A DNA stretch of 64,000 nucleotides from CAHJXG01 sp965277495 (GCA_965277495.1 OZ255824.1:2790001-2854000), one strand, 5' to 3'; shown: positions 52,499 to 61,560, numbered from the stretch's first letter. Notes: generated from the sequence alone by a model not told the origin. Program-made: numbers and translations.

Positions 52499-53362
52499 CT
52501 AAGCCAACCCAAGCTCGCCTTCGATCCAGTTGCGGAACAGGGTGACGTGCCCGCCCCGGGCCGCCGGATACACCAGCCGATGGCCGACATAGCGGCAATC
52601 GGACGCACGGCCCAGCAGAGGCTGCACCAGGCGCCCGCTGGCCAACTCGCGTTCGGCGAGGCGGGTGCTTTCGAGCGCGATGCCCATGCCGTCCGCCGCC
52701 GCCGCCACCGATAGGAAAGAACGGTCGAACCGCGGCCCATGCAGCGCCGGTGCCCGCATCGCGTTCGCCGCGAACCAATCGTCCCACCGGACCATCTTGT
52801 TGTCGCTCGTGATCAGGGACTGGCCCACCAGGTCCCCCGGCGTCCGCAGCCCTTTGGCCAGCGACGGGGCACATAACGGCGTCACCACCTCCTCGCCCAA
52901 CGGCACCACCACCAGCCCCGGCGTGCGCGGCAGGCCATAAATGATGTCGGCGTCATATTCATCTGCGGCGAACCGCGAGTAATTGGCGTCGGCATGCAGC
53001 CGCACCTCCAGGGAAAGGTGCTGCGCCAGCAGGCGGGGCAGCCGCGGCGCGAGCCACTGCGCCGCAAACGACGGAGCGCAGTGCAGCCGAAATAGCCGCG
53101 GGCCAGAGGCGCCCACAGCGGCCAACCCGGCCTGCAGCTCGGCAAAGCCGCGCGACACGTGCCGCATCAGGGTCTCCCCCGCAGCAGTCAGGTGCATGGC
53201 CCGGCCATCACGCTCGAACAGCGCAGCGCCCAGGCTCTGCTCCAGCCGGCGGATCGCATGGCTGACGGCGGATGGCGACAGATGCAGCTCAGCAGCCGCC
53301 TGCCGGAACGAGCGGTTCCGCGACGCAGCCTCGAACACGCGCAGGGCAGGAAGCGGCATCAT
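52499..53362 (-). CDS. LysR-family transcriptional regulator (GcvA-like)
   Basis: A 287-aa regulator. The helix-turn-helix is LRVFEAASRNRSFRQAAAEL then LHLSPSAVSHAIRRLEQSLG (about 7-46), followed by the two-lobe effector domain (about 90-287). Start ATG at 53362; a second ATG follows at 53359. It is divergent from the SDR operon at 53464. GCAAA-N7-TTTGC (53396-53412) in the 101-base gap is a candidate LysR box, so this is the likely regulator of the SDR-transketolase-TRAP operon. Confidence 0.88.
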   Translation of the reverse strand: MMPLPALRVFEAASRNRSFRQAAAELHLSPSAVSHAIRRLEQSLGAALFERDGRAMHLTAAGETLMRHVSRGFAELQAGLAAVGASGPRLFRLHCAPSFAAQWLAPRLPRLLAQHLSLEVRLHADANYSRFAADEYDADIIYGLPRTPGLVVVPLGEEVVTPLCAPSLAKGLRTPGDLVGQSLITSDNKMVRWDDWFAANAMRAPALHGPRFDRSFLSVAAAADGMGIALESTRLAERELASGRLVQPLLGRASDCRYVGHRLVYPAARGGHVTLFRNWIEGELGLA

Positions 53363-53395
53363 GGCGCCAATGATGACCCAGAGTCACCATCGCGT

Positions 53396-53412
53396 GCAAA
53401 TTTATCGTTTGC
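53396..53412. promoter_or_regulatory. Candidate LysR binding site between the LysR gene and the SDR operon
   Basis: GCAAATTTATCGTTTGC has perfect 5-base arms and includes the T-N11-A-type spacing used by LysR proteins. It is 50-70 bases upstream of the SDR start, inside the intergenic region shared with the LysR gene. Confidence 0.45.
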
Positions 53413-53463
53413 CTGTTGCTTATGCGGGCGCGAGCATCCCTTTCAACGAGAACGAGGGAACGC

Positions 53464-54210
53464 ATGCTGCTCGATGGCAAGGTCGCGGTCATATCCGGGG
53501 CCGCCAGCCCACGCGGTATCGGCTTGGCCACCGCACGGCTGTTCGCGGCTCATGGCGCCCGCGTCGCGATCCTGGACCTGCACGGATTTGCCGAGGCCGC
53601 CGCGGGCCTCGGGCCTGGGCACCGCGGCTATGCCTGCGACGTGACGGACCGCGCCGCCTGTGGCCAGACGGCGGACGCTGTCATCGCCGACATGGGCGGG
53701 ATCGACGTGCTGGTGAACAACGCCGGCATCACCCAGCCGCTCAAGCTGATGGAGATCGGGCCGGAGCAATGGGACGCAGTGCTGGACGTGAACCTGCGCG
53801 GGGTGCTGAACCTCAGCCAGGCGGCGGTGCCGCACATGCGCGGGCGCCGGGCCGGCAGCATCGCGTGCATGTCCAGCGTGTCGGCGCAGCGCGGCGGCGG
53901 CATCTTCGGCGGCCCGCATTATTCCGCGGCCAAGGCCGGCGTGCTGGGCCTGGCCAAGGCGATGGCGCGGGAACTGGGGCCGGACGGCATACGGGTGAAC
54001 TGCGTGACGCCCGGGCTGATCCAGACCGACATCACCGGCGGCAAGCTGACGCCCGCCATGAAGGCGGAGATCGCGGCCACCATCCCGCTCGGCCGCCTAG
54101 GCGAGGCGGAGGACGTGGCCCGCATCTTCCTGTTTCTGGCGTCGGAGCTGTCGGCCTACGTGACCGGGGCGGTCATCGACGTGAACGGGGGGATGCTGAT
54201 CCATGGATAG
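53464..54210 (+). CDS. Short-chain dehydrogenase/reductase
   Basis: A 248-aa classical SDR. VISGAASPRGIGLATA (cofactor motif, about 9-24, with two residues inserted compared with the usual TGxxxGIG), VNNAGIT near 87, catalytic Ser (SSVSAQRGG) and YSAAKAG (Tyr and Lys), and VTGAVIDVNGGM at the C-terminus. It would oxidise or reduce a hydroxyl/keto group of a small polyol or sugar acid. The start is the ATG at 53464 after GAGGGAA. It overlaps the transketolase gene by 8 bases and is first in the operon. Confidence 0.88.
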   Translation: MLLDGKVAVISGAASPRGIGLATARLFAAHGARVAILDLHGFAEAAAGLGPGHRGYACDVTDRAACGQTADAVIADMGGIDVLVNNAGITQPLKLMEIGPEQWDAVLDVNLRGVLNLSQAAVPHMRGRRAGSIACMSSVSAQRGGGIFGGPHYSAAKAGVLGLAKAMARELGPDGIRVNCVTPGLIQTDITGGKLTPAMKAEIAATIPLGRLGEAEDVARIFLFLASELSAYVTGAVIDVNGGMLIHG

Positions 54211-55057
54211 TGCGCGCCCGCGGCGGAACGTGCCGAAGGACCTGCTGCGCGACAAGGCGCGGATGATCCGCCGGGAAACGGTGAAGCTGACCGACATCTG
54301 CGGCAGCGGCCACTACGGCAGCGCCTTCTCGATGGCCGAACTGGTCGCCTCGCTGTATTACGAGTTCATGCACGTCCGCCCCGGCGATCCCGGCTGGGCC
54401 GACCGGGACCGCTTCACGATGGGCAAGGGCCATGCCGCCATTGGGCTGTATCCCGTGCTGGCCGACCTCGGCTTCTTCGGCTGGGACGAGCTTTACACCT
54501 ACACCCGCCTCGGCTCGCCCTATGGCGACCATCCCGACATGCGCAAGGTGCGCGGCGCGGACTTCAGCTCCGGCTCAATCGGGCACAACCTTTCGGTATC
54601 GGTCGGCATGGCGCTCGGCTTGCGGCTGCGCGGCTCGCCGGGCCGGGTGGTGTGCATGATGGGCGACGGCGAGCAGGCGGAGGGCCAGGTCTGGGAGGCC
54701 GCGATGTCGGGCGCGCACTACAAGCTGCGCAACCTGGTCGGCATCGTCGACAACAACGCGGTCGGCAGCGACGGCGCGGTGGCCGAGACGATGAACAACG
54801 AGCCGCTGGCCGACAAGTGGCGCGCCTTTGGCTGGGACGTGCGCCGCATCGACGGGCACGACCTGGATGTGGTGGGCGAAACGCTGGACTGGGCATTGAA
54901 TGCCGGGCGCGACGGCCCGGCGGTCATCATCGCCGACACCATCGCCGGGCGCGGCGTCGGCTTCATGGAGCATGCCTGGCAGTGGCATCTGGGCTTCCTG
55001 GGGCCGGCGGACCGGGACGCAGCCTTGGCCGAGATCGCAGCGGGAGTGGTCGGATGA
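54203..55057 (+). CDS. Transketolase, N-terminal (TPP-binding) subunit
   Basis: A 284-aa half-length transketolase. TPP motif GDG at 154-156 with NN at 184-185 (MMGDGEQAEGQ, then IVDNN), and CGSGHYGSAFSMAEL (about 33-47). It needs the C-terminal subunit encoded next. It starts at 54203 inside the SDR end and ends in the ATGA start of the partner. The split form is common in sugar-acid and branched-sugar pathways rather than central metabolism. Expected chemistry: transfer of a two-carbon ketol unit from the ketose made upstream in the pathway. Confidence 0.9.
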   Translation: MDSARPRRNVPKDLLRDKARMIRRETVKLTDICGSGHYGSAFSMAELVASLYYEFMHVRPGDPGWADRDRFTMGKGHAAIGLYPVLADLGFFGWDELYTYTRLGSPYGDHPDMRKVRGADFSSGSIGHNLSVSVGMALGLRLRGSPGRVVCMMGDGEQAEGQVWEAAMSGAHYKLRNLVGIVDNNAVGSDGAVAETMNNEPLADKWRAFGWDVRRIDGHDLDVVGETLDWALNAGRDGPAVIIADTIAGRGVGFMEHAWQWHLGFLGPADRDAALAEIAAGVVG

Positions 55058-56103
55058 GCGGCGCCTATGCAGCGAATATAAGCCCGGGCGGCAATCCGTC
55101 TGTCGACATGCGCGAAAGCAGCGTCCGGCCCGGCATGGACGCCAAATCCTGGGACATGGTCGGCAGCCTCAACTTGTCGCTGCAGTTGCCCACGGGCGAG
55201 GTGCTGATCCAAATGGCCGAGCAGGGCCGCGACGACATCGTGGTGTGCACCGCCGACCTGGGCCGTCCGACGCAGGTGATCAACTTCGGCCGGCGCTACC
55301 CGGACCGATATTTCAACTTCGGTATCGCCGAGCGGAACATGATCGGCGCGGCGGCCGGGCTGGCGACGACCGGCTTCCTGCCGGTCATCAGCAACTACAG
55401 CTTCTTCCTGGCGCTGATGGGTGCGGAGAACATCCGCAACGACATCGCCTATCCCAACCTAAAGGTGCGCATGGTCGGGACCCATAGCGGCATCGCCATG
55501 GGCTTCTACGGCACCAGCCATCATTGCAACGAGGACATTGGCCTGTTGCGGGCCATCGCCGGATTGACGGTGATGGCGCCCTGCGACGCCAACGCGATCC
55601 GGGCGGCCCTGCCGGCCACCATCGGCCATGACGGCCCCATCTACTTCCGTGTCGGCCGCGGGCGGGAGCCGGTGGTCTATGACACGCCGCCGGCCTGGCG
55701 CATCGGCGGCAGCCACACTCTGCGCGACGGCAAGCACGCGACCGTGCTGGCCATCGGCAACCTGGTCCATGCCGCGCTGGACGCGCACGGCATCCTGGCC
55801 AAGGACGGCATCGGGCTGCGCGTCGTCGACATGTATTCGGTCCGCCCCATCGACGAGGCCGCCCTGCTCGCCGCCGCCCGCGACCACGGCGTGGTGATCT
55901 CGGCGGAGGAGCATAACGTCACCTCCGGCTTCGGCTCGGCCGTGGCGGAGGTGCTGGCGACGCACGGCGCCGGCGCGCGGCTGGTGCGGATCGGCATGCC
56001 GGACCAGTACTCGATCCTGGGTCCGCCCACGCATCTTTACCGGCATTACGGCCTGGATGGGGAGGGAGTCGCCGCTGCGGTCCGGCGCGCGCTACAAGGC
56101 TGA
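55054..56103 (+). CDS. Transketolase, C-terminal (pyrimidine-binding) subunit
   Basis: A 349-aa second half. VVCTADLGRPTQVINFG, YFNFGIAERNMIGAAAGLAT (Glu for thiazole activation) and VVDMYSVRPIDEAALL are family motifs. The start ATG overlaps the stop of the N-terminal subunit (ATGA at 55054-55057); the longer frame runs back through that gene and is rejected. It forms the active heterotetramer with its neighbour. It has about 30 additional N-terminal residues before the conserved core. Confidence 0.9.
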   Translation: MSGAYAANISPGGNPSVDMRESSVRPGMDAKSWDMVGSLNLSLQLPTGEVLIQMAEQGRDDIVVCTADLGRPTQVINFGRRYPDRYFNFGIAERNMIGAAAGLATTGFLPVISNYSFFLALMGAENIRNDIAYPNLKVRMVGTHSGIAMGFYGTSHHCNEDIGLLRAIAGLTVMAPCDANAIRAALPATIGHDGPIYFRVGRGREPVVYDTPPAWRIGGSHTLRDGKHATVLAIGNLVHAALDAHGILAKDGIGLRVVDMYSVRPIDEAALLAAARDHGVVISAEEHNVTSGFGSAVAEVLATHGAGARLVRIGMPDQYSILGPPTHLYRHYGLDGEGVAAAVRRALQG

Positions 56104-56139
56104 ACCAGGCGCAGAAAAGCGCGACCGTCCCGGGAGGAC

Positions 56140-57168
56140 ATGATGACCTACGTAAGCACGCCCGCCGTTTCGCGCCGCGCCCTGCTGGCCGGCGCCGCAG
56201 CCCTGCCGGTGTTCGGCATACGCACCCGCCCGGCCGACGCCGCGGAGTTCGAGTTCAAGTTCGCCACCGGCCAGTCGCCGGCCAACCCGATCAACACCCG
56301 GCTGCAGGAAGGCATCGACCGCATCAAGGCCGCCACCGCCGGGCGCGTGGAGTTGCGCCTGTTCCCCAACAACCAGCTCGGCTCGGACACCGACCAGATC
56401 AGCCAGTTGCGCGCCGGCGGGATCGAGTTCCTGAACGTTGCGGGATCGGTGCTGTCCACCCTGGTGCCGGCGACGGCGCTGGTGAACGTCGGTTTCGCCT
56501 TCAACGGCTATGACCAAGTCTGGCGCGGCGTGGATGGGGCGTTGGGCAAGTATATCGAGGGCCAGGTGGATAAGGCGGGGATCGTCCTGGCCGCTCCGCT
56601 GGGCGACAACGGCTTCCGCCAGATCACCACCGCGGACGTCCAGGTCAAGGGGCCGGCGGACCTCAAGGGGTTCCACATCCGGGTGCCGGTGTCGCCCATC
56701 TTCACCTCGTTGTTCCAGGCGCTGGGCGCGGCGCCGACTTCGATCAACTTCAACGAGGTCTACACGGCGCTACAAACCCGGCTGGTCGGCGGCCAGGAGA
56801 ACGGGCTGGTGACGATCGACACGGCGAAGCTGTACGAGGTGCAGAAATACTGCTCAGAGACCAGCCACATCTGGGACAGCTTCTGCGTGCTGGCCAACCG
56901 CCGGGCATTGGGCCGGATGCCGTCCGACATGCAGGAGATCGTGCGGCGGGAGCTGCGGCAGTCGGTCATGGACCAGCGCGGGGACGAGGAACGGCTGGAC
57001 GCCGGGCTGAAGGCGACGCTGCAAGGCAAGGGCATGACCTTCATCGCCGTCGACCGGGACGCCTTCCGCGCCGCGTTGAAGGGGTCGACTTACTATGCCG
57101 ACTGGCACGCCAAGTTCGGCGACCAGGCCTGGGCCGCGCTGCAGTCGGTTTCGGGCGAGCTCGCCTGA
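56140..57168 (+). CDS. TRAP transporter substrate-binding protein (DctP/YiaO-like)
   Basis: A 342-aa precursor with a Tat-type signal (SRRALLAGAAALPVFGIRT, about 11-29) followed by FEFKFATGQSPANPINTRLQ. GRVELRLFPNNQLGSDTDQI and NFNEVYTALQTRLVGGQENG are family blocks; the Arg at GFHIRVP should contact a carboxylate. Start at ATG 56140 with a second ATG at 56143, after GGAGGAC. It supplies the fused DctQM membrane protein encoded six bases downstream. Likely ligand: a sugar acid or other carboxylate feeding the SDR/transketolase/SAF enzymes. Confidence 0.92.
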   Translation: MMTYVSTPAVSRRALLAGAAALPVFGIRTRPADAAEFEFKFATGQSPANPINTRLQEGIDRIKAATAGRVELRLFPNNQLGSDTDQISQLRAGGIEFLNVAGSVLSTLVPATALVNVGFAFNGYDQVWRGVDGALGKYIEGQVDKAGIVLAAPLGDNGFRQITTADVQVKGPADLKGFHIRVPVSPIFTSLFQALGAAPTSINFNEVYTALQTRLVGGQENGLVTIDTAKLYEVQKYCSETSHIWDSFCVLANRRALGRMPSDMQEIVRRELRQSVMDQRGDEERLDAGLKATLQGKGMTFIAVDRDAFRAALKGSTYYADWHAKFGDQAWAALQSVSGELA

Positions 57169-57173
57169 CGGCC

Positions 57174-59036
57174 GTGCCCAACCCGGTGCTTGCGCCGCCA
57201 CCGCCCGGCTGGGCCCTGGCGGCCGTCACCCGCGGCCTGGCGCTGCTGGTCGAGATCCCGACCGTGTTGCTGGTCGCCGCCGAGGTCGTGGTGCTGTTCT
57301 GCGGCGTCGTGGCCCGCTACGTGTTCCACCGCCCGCTCATCTGGTCGGACGAGCTGGCGTCCATTCTGTTCCTATGGCTCGCGATGTTCGGCGCCGCCGT
57401 CGCCCTGCAACGCGGCGGCCACATGCGGCTGTCCTATCTGGTGGACCGCCTGCCGCCCACGGCACGCGCCATTGCGGAGGTATTGAACATCGGCGTGCCA
57501 TTGTTGTTCGTGGCGCTGGTGCTGCAGTCGTCTTGGGACTACGCCGACGACCAATCCTTCATCGAAACCCCGGCGCTGGGCTGGTCGGGCCTGGTGCGCG
57601 CGGCGGCCATGCCGGCCGGGCTGGCGCTGATCGGTCTGAGCGCCCTGGCGCAGCTTGCCCGGCACCGCCTGCGCGACCTGCTGGCGGCGGGGCTGCTGCT
57701 GGGCGTGCTGGCAGTGCTGCTGTGGCTGGCCGGGCCGGCGCTGCGCCATATGGGCGCGTGGAACCTGCTGGTGTTCTTCGTGCTGCTGTTGGGCGCGGGC
57801 GTCGTCGCCGGCCTGCCGATCGCGTTCGGCTTCGCGCTGGCCACCATCGCCTATTTGCTCACCGTCACGTCCACCCCGCTATCGATCGTGGTCGGACGCA
57901 TGGATGAGGGCATGAGCTCGCTGATCCTGCTCGCCGTGCCGTTGTTCGTGCTGCTGGGCCAGTTGATGGAGATGACCGGCCTGGCGCGCGTGCTGGTCGC
58001 CTTCCTCGCGGCATTGGTCGGGCATGTGCGGGCCGGGCTGTCCTACGTGCTGATCGGCGCGATCCTGCTGGTCAGCGGCATCAGCGGCTCCAAGACGGCG
58101 GACATGGCGGCCGTCGCCCCGGTGCTGTTCCCCGAGATGAAGCGCCGCGGCGCCGATGAGGGCGAGCTGATTGCGCTGCTGGCGGCATCCGGCGCAATGA
58201 GCGAAACGATCCCGCCCTCCATCGTGCTGATCGTGATCGGGTCGGTGACGAGCGTGTCCATCGCCGGGCTGTTCACCGCCGGGCTGCTGCCGGGCCTGTT
58301 CCTGGCTTTGGTGCTGTGCCTGATGGCCCGGCGCGCCGCAGGACGCGAGAACCTGGCCGGCATCGTGCGCGCCCCGGCCCGCGTGGTGTGGCGCGCCTTC
58401 GTCGTCGCCATCCCGGCGCTGCTGCTGCCGTTCGTGATCCGCGGCGCAGTGGTGGAGGGGGTGGCGACGGCGACGGAAGTGTCGACCATCGGCGTCGCCT
58501 ATACGGTGGTCGTGGGGCTGCTGGTGTATCGGCAGTTCGATTGGCGGCGCGTCTATCCGATGCTGGTCAACACCGCGACGCTTTCCGGCGCGATCCTGCT
58601 GATCGTGGGCGGCGCGACGGCGATGGCCTGGGCGCTGACCCAGTCGGGTTTTTCCCAGTCGCTCGCCCAATTCATGGGCAGCCTGCCTGGCGGGCACTGG
58701 AGCTTCCTCGGCATCTCCATCGTCGTCTTCGCGGTGCTGGGGTCGGTGCTGGAGGGCATCCCCGCCATGGTGCTGTTCGGCCCGCTGCTGTTCCCGGTGG
58801 CGAAGCAGCTCGGCATCAACGAGCTGCACTACGCCGTCGTCGTGATCCTGGCGATGGGAATCGGCCTGTTCGCGCCGCCGTTCGGCCTCGGCTACTACGC
58901 CGCCTGCATCATCGGCCAGGTGCCGGCCGAGGCGGGGCTGCGCCGCATCTGGCCCTATCTGGGAGCGCTCGCCGCCGGCATCGTCGTCATCGCGCTGGTG
59001 CCCTGGCTGTCCATCGGATTCATTCCCCAGCCCTGA
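57174..59036 (+). CDS. TRAP transporter fused small-large membrane subunit (DctQM)
   Basis: A 620-aa integral membrane protein. The first ~170 residues are the DctQ domain with four helices (VVARYVFHRPLIWSDELASI is its hallmark at about 45-64). The DctM domain follows (AFGFALATIAYLLTVTSTP, ISGSKTADMAAVAPVLFPEM and the MSETIPPSIVLIVIG block). Na+-driven import of carboxylates via the DctP protein. It starts with GTG at 57174, six bases after the DctP stop. The fusion of Q and M is common, not novel. Confidence 0.92.
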   Translation: MPNPVLAPPPPGWALAAVTRGLALLVEIPTVLLVAAEVVVLFCGVVARYVFHRPLIWSDELASILFLWLAMFGAAVALQRGGHMRLSYLVDRLPPTARAIAEVLNIGVPLLFVALVLQSSWDYADDQSFIETPALGWSGLVRAAAMPAGLALIGLSALAQLARHRLRDLLAAGLLLGVLAVLLWLAGPALRHMGAWNLLVFFVLLLGAGVVAGLPIAFGFALATIAYLLTVTSTPLSIVVGRMDEGMSSLILLAVPLFVLLGQLMEMTGLARVLVAFLAALVGHVRAGLSYVLIGAILLVSGISGSKTADMAAVAPVLFPEMKRRGADEGELIALLAASGAMSETIPPSIVLIVIGSVTSVSIAGLFTAGLLPGLFLALVLCLMARRAAGRENLAGIVRAPARVVWRAFVVAIPALLLPFVIRGAVVEGVATATEVSTIGVAYTVVVGLLVYRQFDWRRVYPMLVNTATLSGAILLIVGGATAMAWALTQSGFSQSLAQFMGSLPGGHWSFLGISIVVFAVLGSVLEGIPAMVLFGPLLFPVAKQLGINELHYAVVVILAMGIGLFAPPFGLGYYAACIIGQVPAEAGLRRIWPYLGALAAGIVVIALVPWLSIGFIPQP

Positions 59037-59045
59037 GGAGGCCCC

Positions 59046-60389
59046 ATGAACCTGTTCCCCATGCTCGGTGCACGCGCCGAGGCCGGGCGGCCCATCCGTG
59101 TGGGCCTGATCGGCGCCGGCAAGTTCGGCTCCATGATCCTGGCGCAGGCGATGCGCATCGAGGGGCTGCATGTCGTGGGCATCGCCGACCTGCACGTGGG
59201 CAAGGCCCGCGCGTCGTTGCACCGGGTGGGATGGCCGGCCGAACGTTATGCCGCGGCCACGCTGGATGAGGCGATGCGGACCGGCGCCACCTGCGTGCTG
59301 GACGACGCGCACGCCTTGGCTGAGCATCCCGGCATCGAGTGCATCATCGAGGCGACGGGCCACCCGATCGCCGGCATCCGCCACGGCCTGGCGGCCATCG
59401 AGGGCGGCAAGCACGTCGTGATGGTCAACGTCGAGGCGGACGTGCTGTGCGGCCCGCTGCTGGCGGCGCGGGCCAAGGCTAAGGGGCTGGTGTATTCGAT
59501 GGCCTATGGCGACCAGCCGGCGCTCATTTGCGAGCTGGTGGATTGGGCGCGGTCTTGCGGGTTCGAGATCGCTGCGGCCGGCAAGGGCATGAACTTCGAG
59601 CCGCGCTACCGCTATTCGACGCCGGACACGGTTTGGGGCTTCTTCGGGTGGTCGGAAGAACAGGTCGCCAAGGGGGATTTCAACCCGAAGATGTACAACA
59701 GCTTCACCGACGGGACCAAGGCGGCGATCGAGATGGCTGCCGTCGCCAATGGCGCCGGGCTCGACTGCCCCGACGACGGTCTGGCCTTTCCGCCCGCTGG
59801 CCTGCACGACCTGGCCCGGGTGTTCCGCCCGGTGGCGGATGGCGGGCGCTTGCCGCGCGCCGGGCTGCTGGACATCGCCGCCAGCCAGGAGCCAGACGGG
59901 CGCGAGGTGCACAACAACATCCGTTACGGCGTGTTCGTCGTGCTCAAGGCGCATAACGAATATGCCCGCGCCTGCTTCGCCCAGTATGGCATGCAAACCG
60001 ATCCGTCCGGCTGGTATGCGTCGATGTGGCGGCCGTTCCACCTGATTGGGCTGGAAACCAGCATCAGCGTGCTGTCCGCGGTCCTGCGCAACGAGCCGAC
60101 CGGCTGCTCCAAGGAGTTCCGCGGCGATGCGGTGGCCACGGCCAAGCGGGACCTGCGGGCGGGCGAGATGCTGGACGGGGAGGGCGGCTATGCCGTTTGG
60201 GCCAACGCCATCCCGGCCCGCCGCAGCCTGGCGCTGGGGGCCTTGCCGATCGGCCTCGCAGGCAATGTGCGCCTCAAGCGTACGGTGGCGCGCGACACGG
60301 TCATCGCGTTCGACGATGTGGAGCTGAAAGACGACGCCGACGTGGTCGCGCTGCGGCGGGAGATGGAAGCGGGCGCCGGACGGGCCTGA
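59046..60389 (+). CDS. NAD(P)-dependent oxidoreductase with C-terminal SAF domain
   Basis: A 447-aa enzyme. Rossmann motif VGLIGAGKFGSMI (about 19-31), then a homoserine-dehydrogenase-like catalytic region (VMVNVEADVLCGPLL, GDQPALICELVDWA), and a C-terminal SAF/AFP-like domain (ARRSLALGALPIGLAGNVRL, about 383-447). The family is usually annotated only as 'SAF domain-containing oxidoreductase'. The start is the ATG at 59046 after GAGGAGG. It closes the operon with the SDR, split transketolase and TRAP genes, so it is probably a dehydrogenase of a polyol or sugar acid imported by the TRAP system. The substrate is unknown. Confidence 0.83.
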   Translation: MNLFPMLGARAEAGRPIRVGLIGAGKFGSMILAQAMRIEGLHVVGIADLHVGKARASLHRVGWPAERYAAATLDEAMRTGATCVLDDAHALAEHPGIECIIEATGHPIAGIRHGLAAIEGGKHVVMVNVEADVLCGPLLAARAKAKGLVYSMAYGDQPALICELVDWARSCGFEIAAAGKGMNFEPRYRYSTPDTVWGFFGWSEEQVAKGDFNPKMYNSFTDGTKAAIEMAAVANGAGLDCPDDGLAFPPAGLHDLARVFRPVADGGRLPRAGLLDIAASQEPDGREVHNNIRYGVFVVLKAHNEYARACFAQYGMQTDPSGWYASMWRPFHLIGLETSISVLSAVLRNEPTGCSKEFRGDAVATAKRDLRAGEMLDGEGGYAVWANAIPARRSLALGALPIGLAGNVRLKRTVARDTVIAFDDVELKDDADVVALRREMEAGAGRA

Positions 60390-60439
60390 GGCTGAGCGGC
60401 GGTTTGGGTGGGTTTGCTTACACATTCAGTGCTTTCAGT

Positions 60440-60560
60440 TAGAAAGCCTGCTGAGGTCGCGGACAGGCCCTGCCATCTTCACGATACGCGGGGAACCCGT
60501 TCGCATGTTTTTTCCTACGGAAAGCCAGAAATGGAGTAATAGAGACATCATCATGAGGTA
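60440..60560 (+). pseudogene. Possible 3' remnant of a brnT toxin gene (frameshifted)
   Basis: Read with one frameshift at the T-run (60508-60513), this gives RTGPAIFTIRGEPVRM and then FFLRKARNGVIE, which resembles the C-terminus of BrnT toxins (RGExxRIISxRKAxxxE). The shifted frame stops at a TGA overlapping the ATG of the BrnA-like gene, the usual brnT-brnA junction. No N-terminal half is present. The resemblance is short and unverified. Confidence 0.3.
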
Positions 60561-60783
60561 TACGACTGTTGATCTGAAAAACCGGCGCGCGCGTGGCGAA
60601 AGCCGAAGCGACCTGGCCCGTGTGCGAGCCAAGTCCGACGACGAGCTTGAGCGCGATATTGCAAGCGACCCTGACCTCCGGGACGTTTCCGGGGACTGGC
60701 ACTCGGCTGCAGTGGCGGTCATGCCTGTCACCAAGAAGCTGCTGTCCTTCAGCCTAATGCGGCGGGTGCGCCAGGCGCTTTGA
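60553..60783 (+). CDS. Truncated BrnA-family antitoxin-like protein
   Basis: A 76-aa protein. RYTTVDLKNRRARGESRSDL, DDELERDIASDPD and VMPVTKKLLSFSL match the N-terminal two-thirds of BrnA-type antitoxins. It ends in RRVRQAL instead of the ribbon-helix-helix part (usually LDxDVxxWFRxQGxGYQTRIN), so the DNA-binding module is lost, apparently by frameshift. It is probably a decayed toxin-antitoxin locus with the partial brnT just upstream. Confidence 0.5.
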   Translation: MRYTTVDLKNRRARGESRSDLARVRAKSDDELERDIASDPDLRDVSGDWHSAAVAVMPVTKKLLSFSLMRRVRQAL

Positions 60784-60868
60784 ATTTCCAGGCGCCTTGA
60801 AATCATCGTGTGGCGGGGACGGTAGGCGCGCAGCGGCGTTGCAGCAATGCAACAGAGATCGCCCAGCC

Positions 60869-61348
60869 ATGAAATCGACCCTCGCCATCTGCCTCATGCT
60901 TTGCTTCGCCGCGTGCGCCGGGCCGAGGCTGCCGCTGCCGAACACTGCCGAGGCGCGCTACGATGCGCAGAACCGGGCGGTGCAGGTGATGGTCAGCGGC
61001 CTGCAGCCTGCATCGGAGGTCGCGCTGATCTCCGCACAGGGTTCGCGCTATCCAGCGGCGGCGATCTCGCCCGTGAGCGGACCCCACGTGCTCTACAACC
61101 CCCCGCCATCCGTCAGCCTGGGGATCGGCGGGTTCGGCTTCTCCGGCTGCTGCAGCGGGCTCGGCTTGGGGATCGGCACGAGCGTGCCCGTCGGACGTCC
61201 AACGCCCGCGGAGGTGAGCGACCAGTATGTCGCCTCGGCGCTGATTCCCGTTCCCGCCGACTATGCGGCGGACTGGGCCAGCTATCATGTGCAGGTATCG
61301 GTCGGGAACCGCTTCATCACCCTGGCCGCGCCCGCCCCGCCGACGTGA
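60869..61348 (+). CDS. Putative lipoprotein of unknown function
   Basis: A 159-aa protein. The signal peptide KSTLAICLMLCFAACAG has a lipobox-like FAAC at about 15-18, then a mature part with a beta-rich first half (AVQVMVSGLQPASEVALI), a Gly/Cys-rich middle (SLGIGGFGFSGCCSGLGLGI) and a beta-rich end (YHVQVSVGNRFITL). It is probably anchored in the envelope. The start is the ATG at 60869. No family is recognised. Confidence 0.6.
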   Translation: MKSTLAICLMLCFAACAGPRLPLPNTAEARYDAQNRAVQVMVSGLQPASEVALISAQGSRYPAAAISPVSGPHVLYNPPPSVSLGIGGFGFSGCCSGLGLGIGTSVPVGRPTPAEVSDQYVASALIPVPADYAADWASYHVQVSVGNRFITLAAPAPPT

Positions 61349-61560
61349 CCGGACAACGGCAAAAAAGTATCAGTTCGCCGAGCAAAATGGCGTTGTAATG
61401 CCTGCAACGCTTCCGTAGCTTACCCCCTCCAAGATTAGTGGCTCAAAAGACGATCGGCGCAGCGGAGTATTGCGAGTCGCCGGCAAAGAGGGGAAGAAAT
61501 GCGCAGATCAACGGCTTGCCGTGCAGTTTCCTATGCGCCAAAGGCCGTCCGGTAACGGCC

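Noticed and set aside
57879..60425. 848-aa antisense frame
   Set aside because: Arg/His/Gln-rich shadow of the TRAP and SAF-oxidoreductase genes, a GC-rich codon-phase artefact.
60690..60720. Sigma54-like TGGCACTCGGCTGCAG inside the BrnA-like gene
   Set aside because: GG to GC spacing is nine rather than ten, and no gene starts downstream at the right distance.
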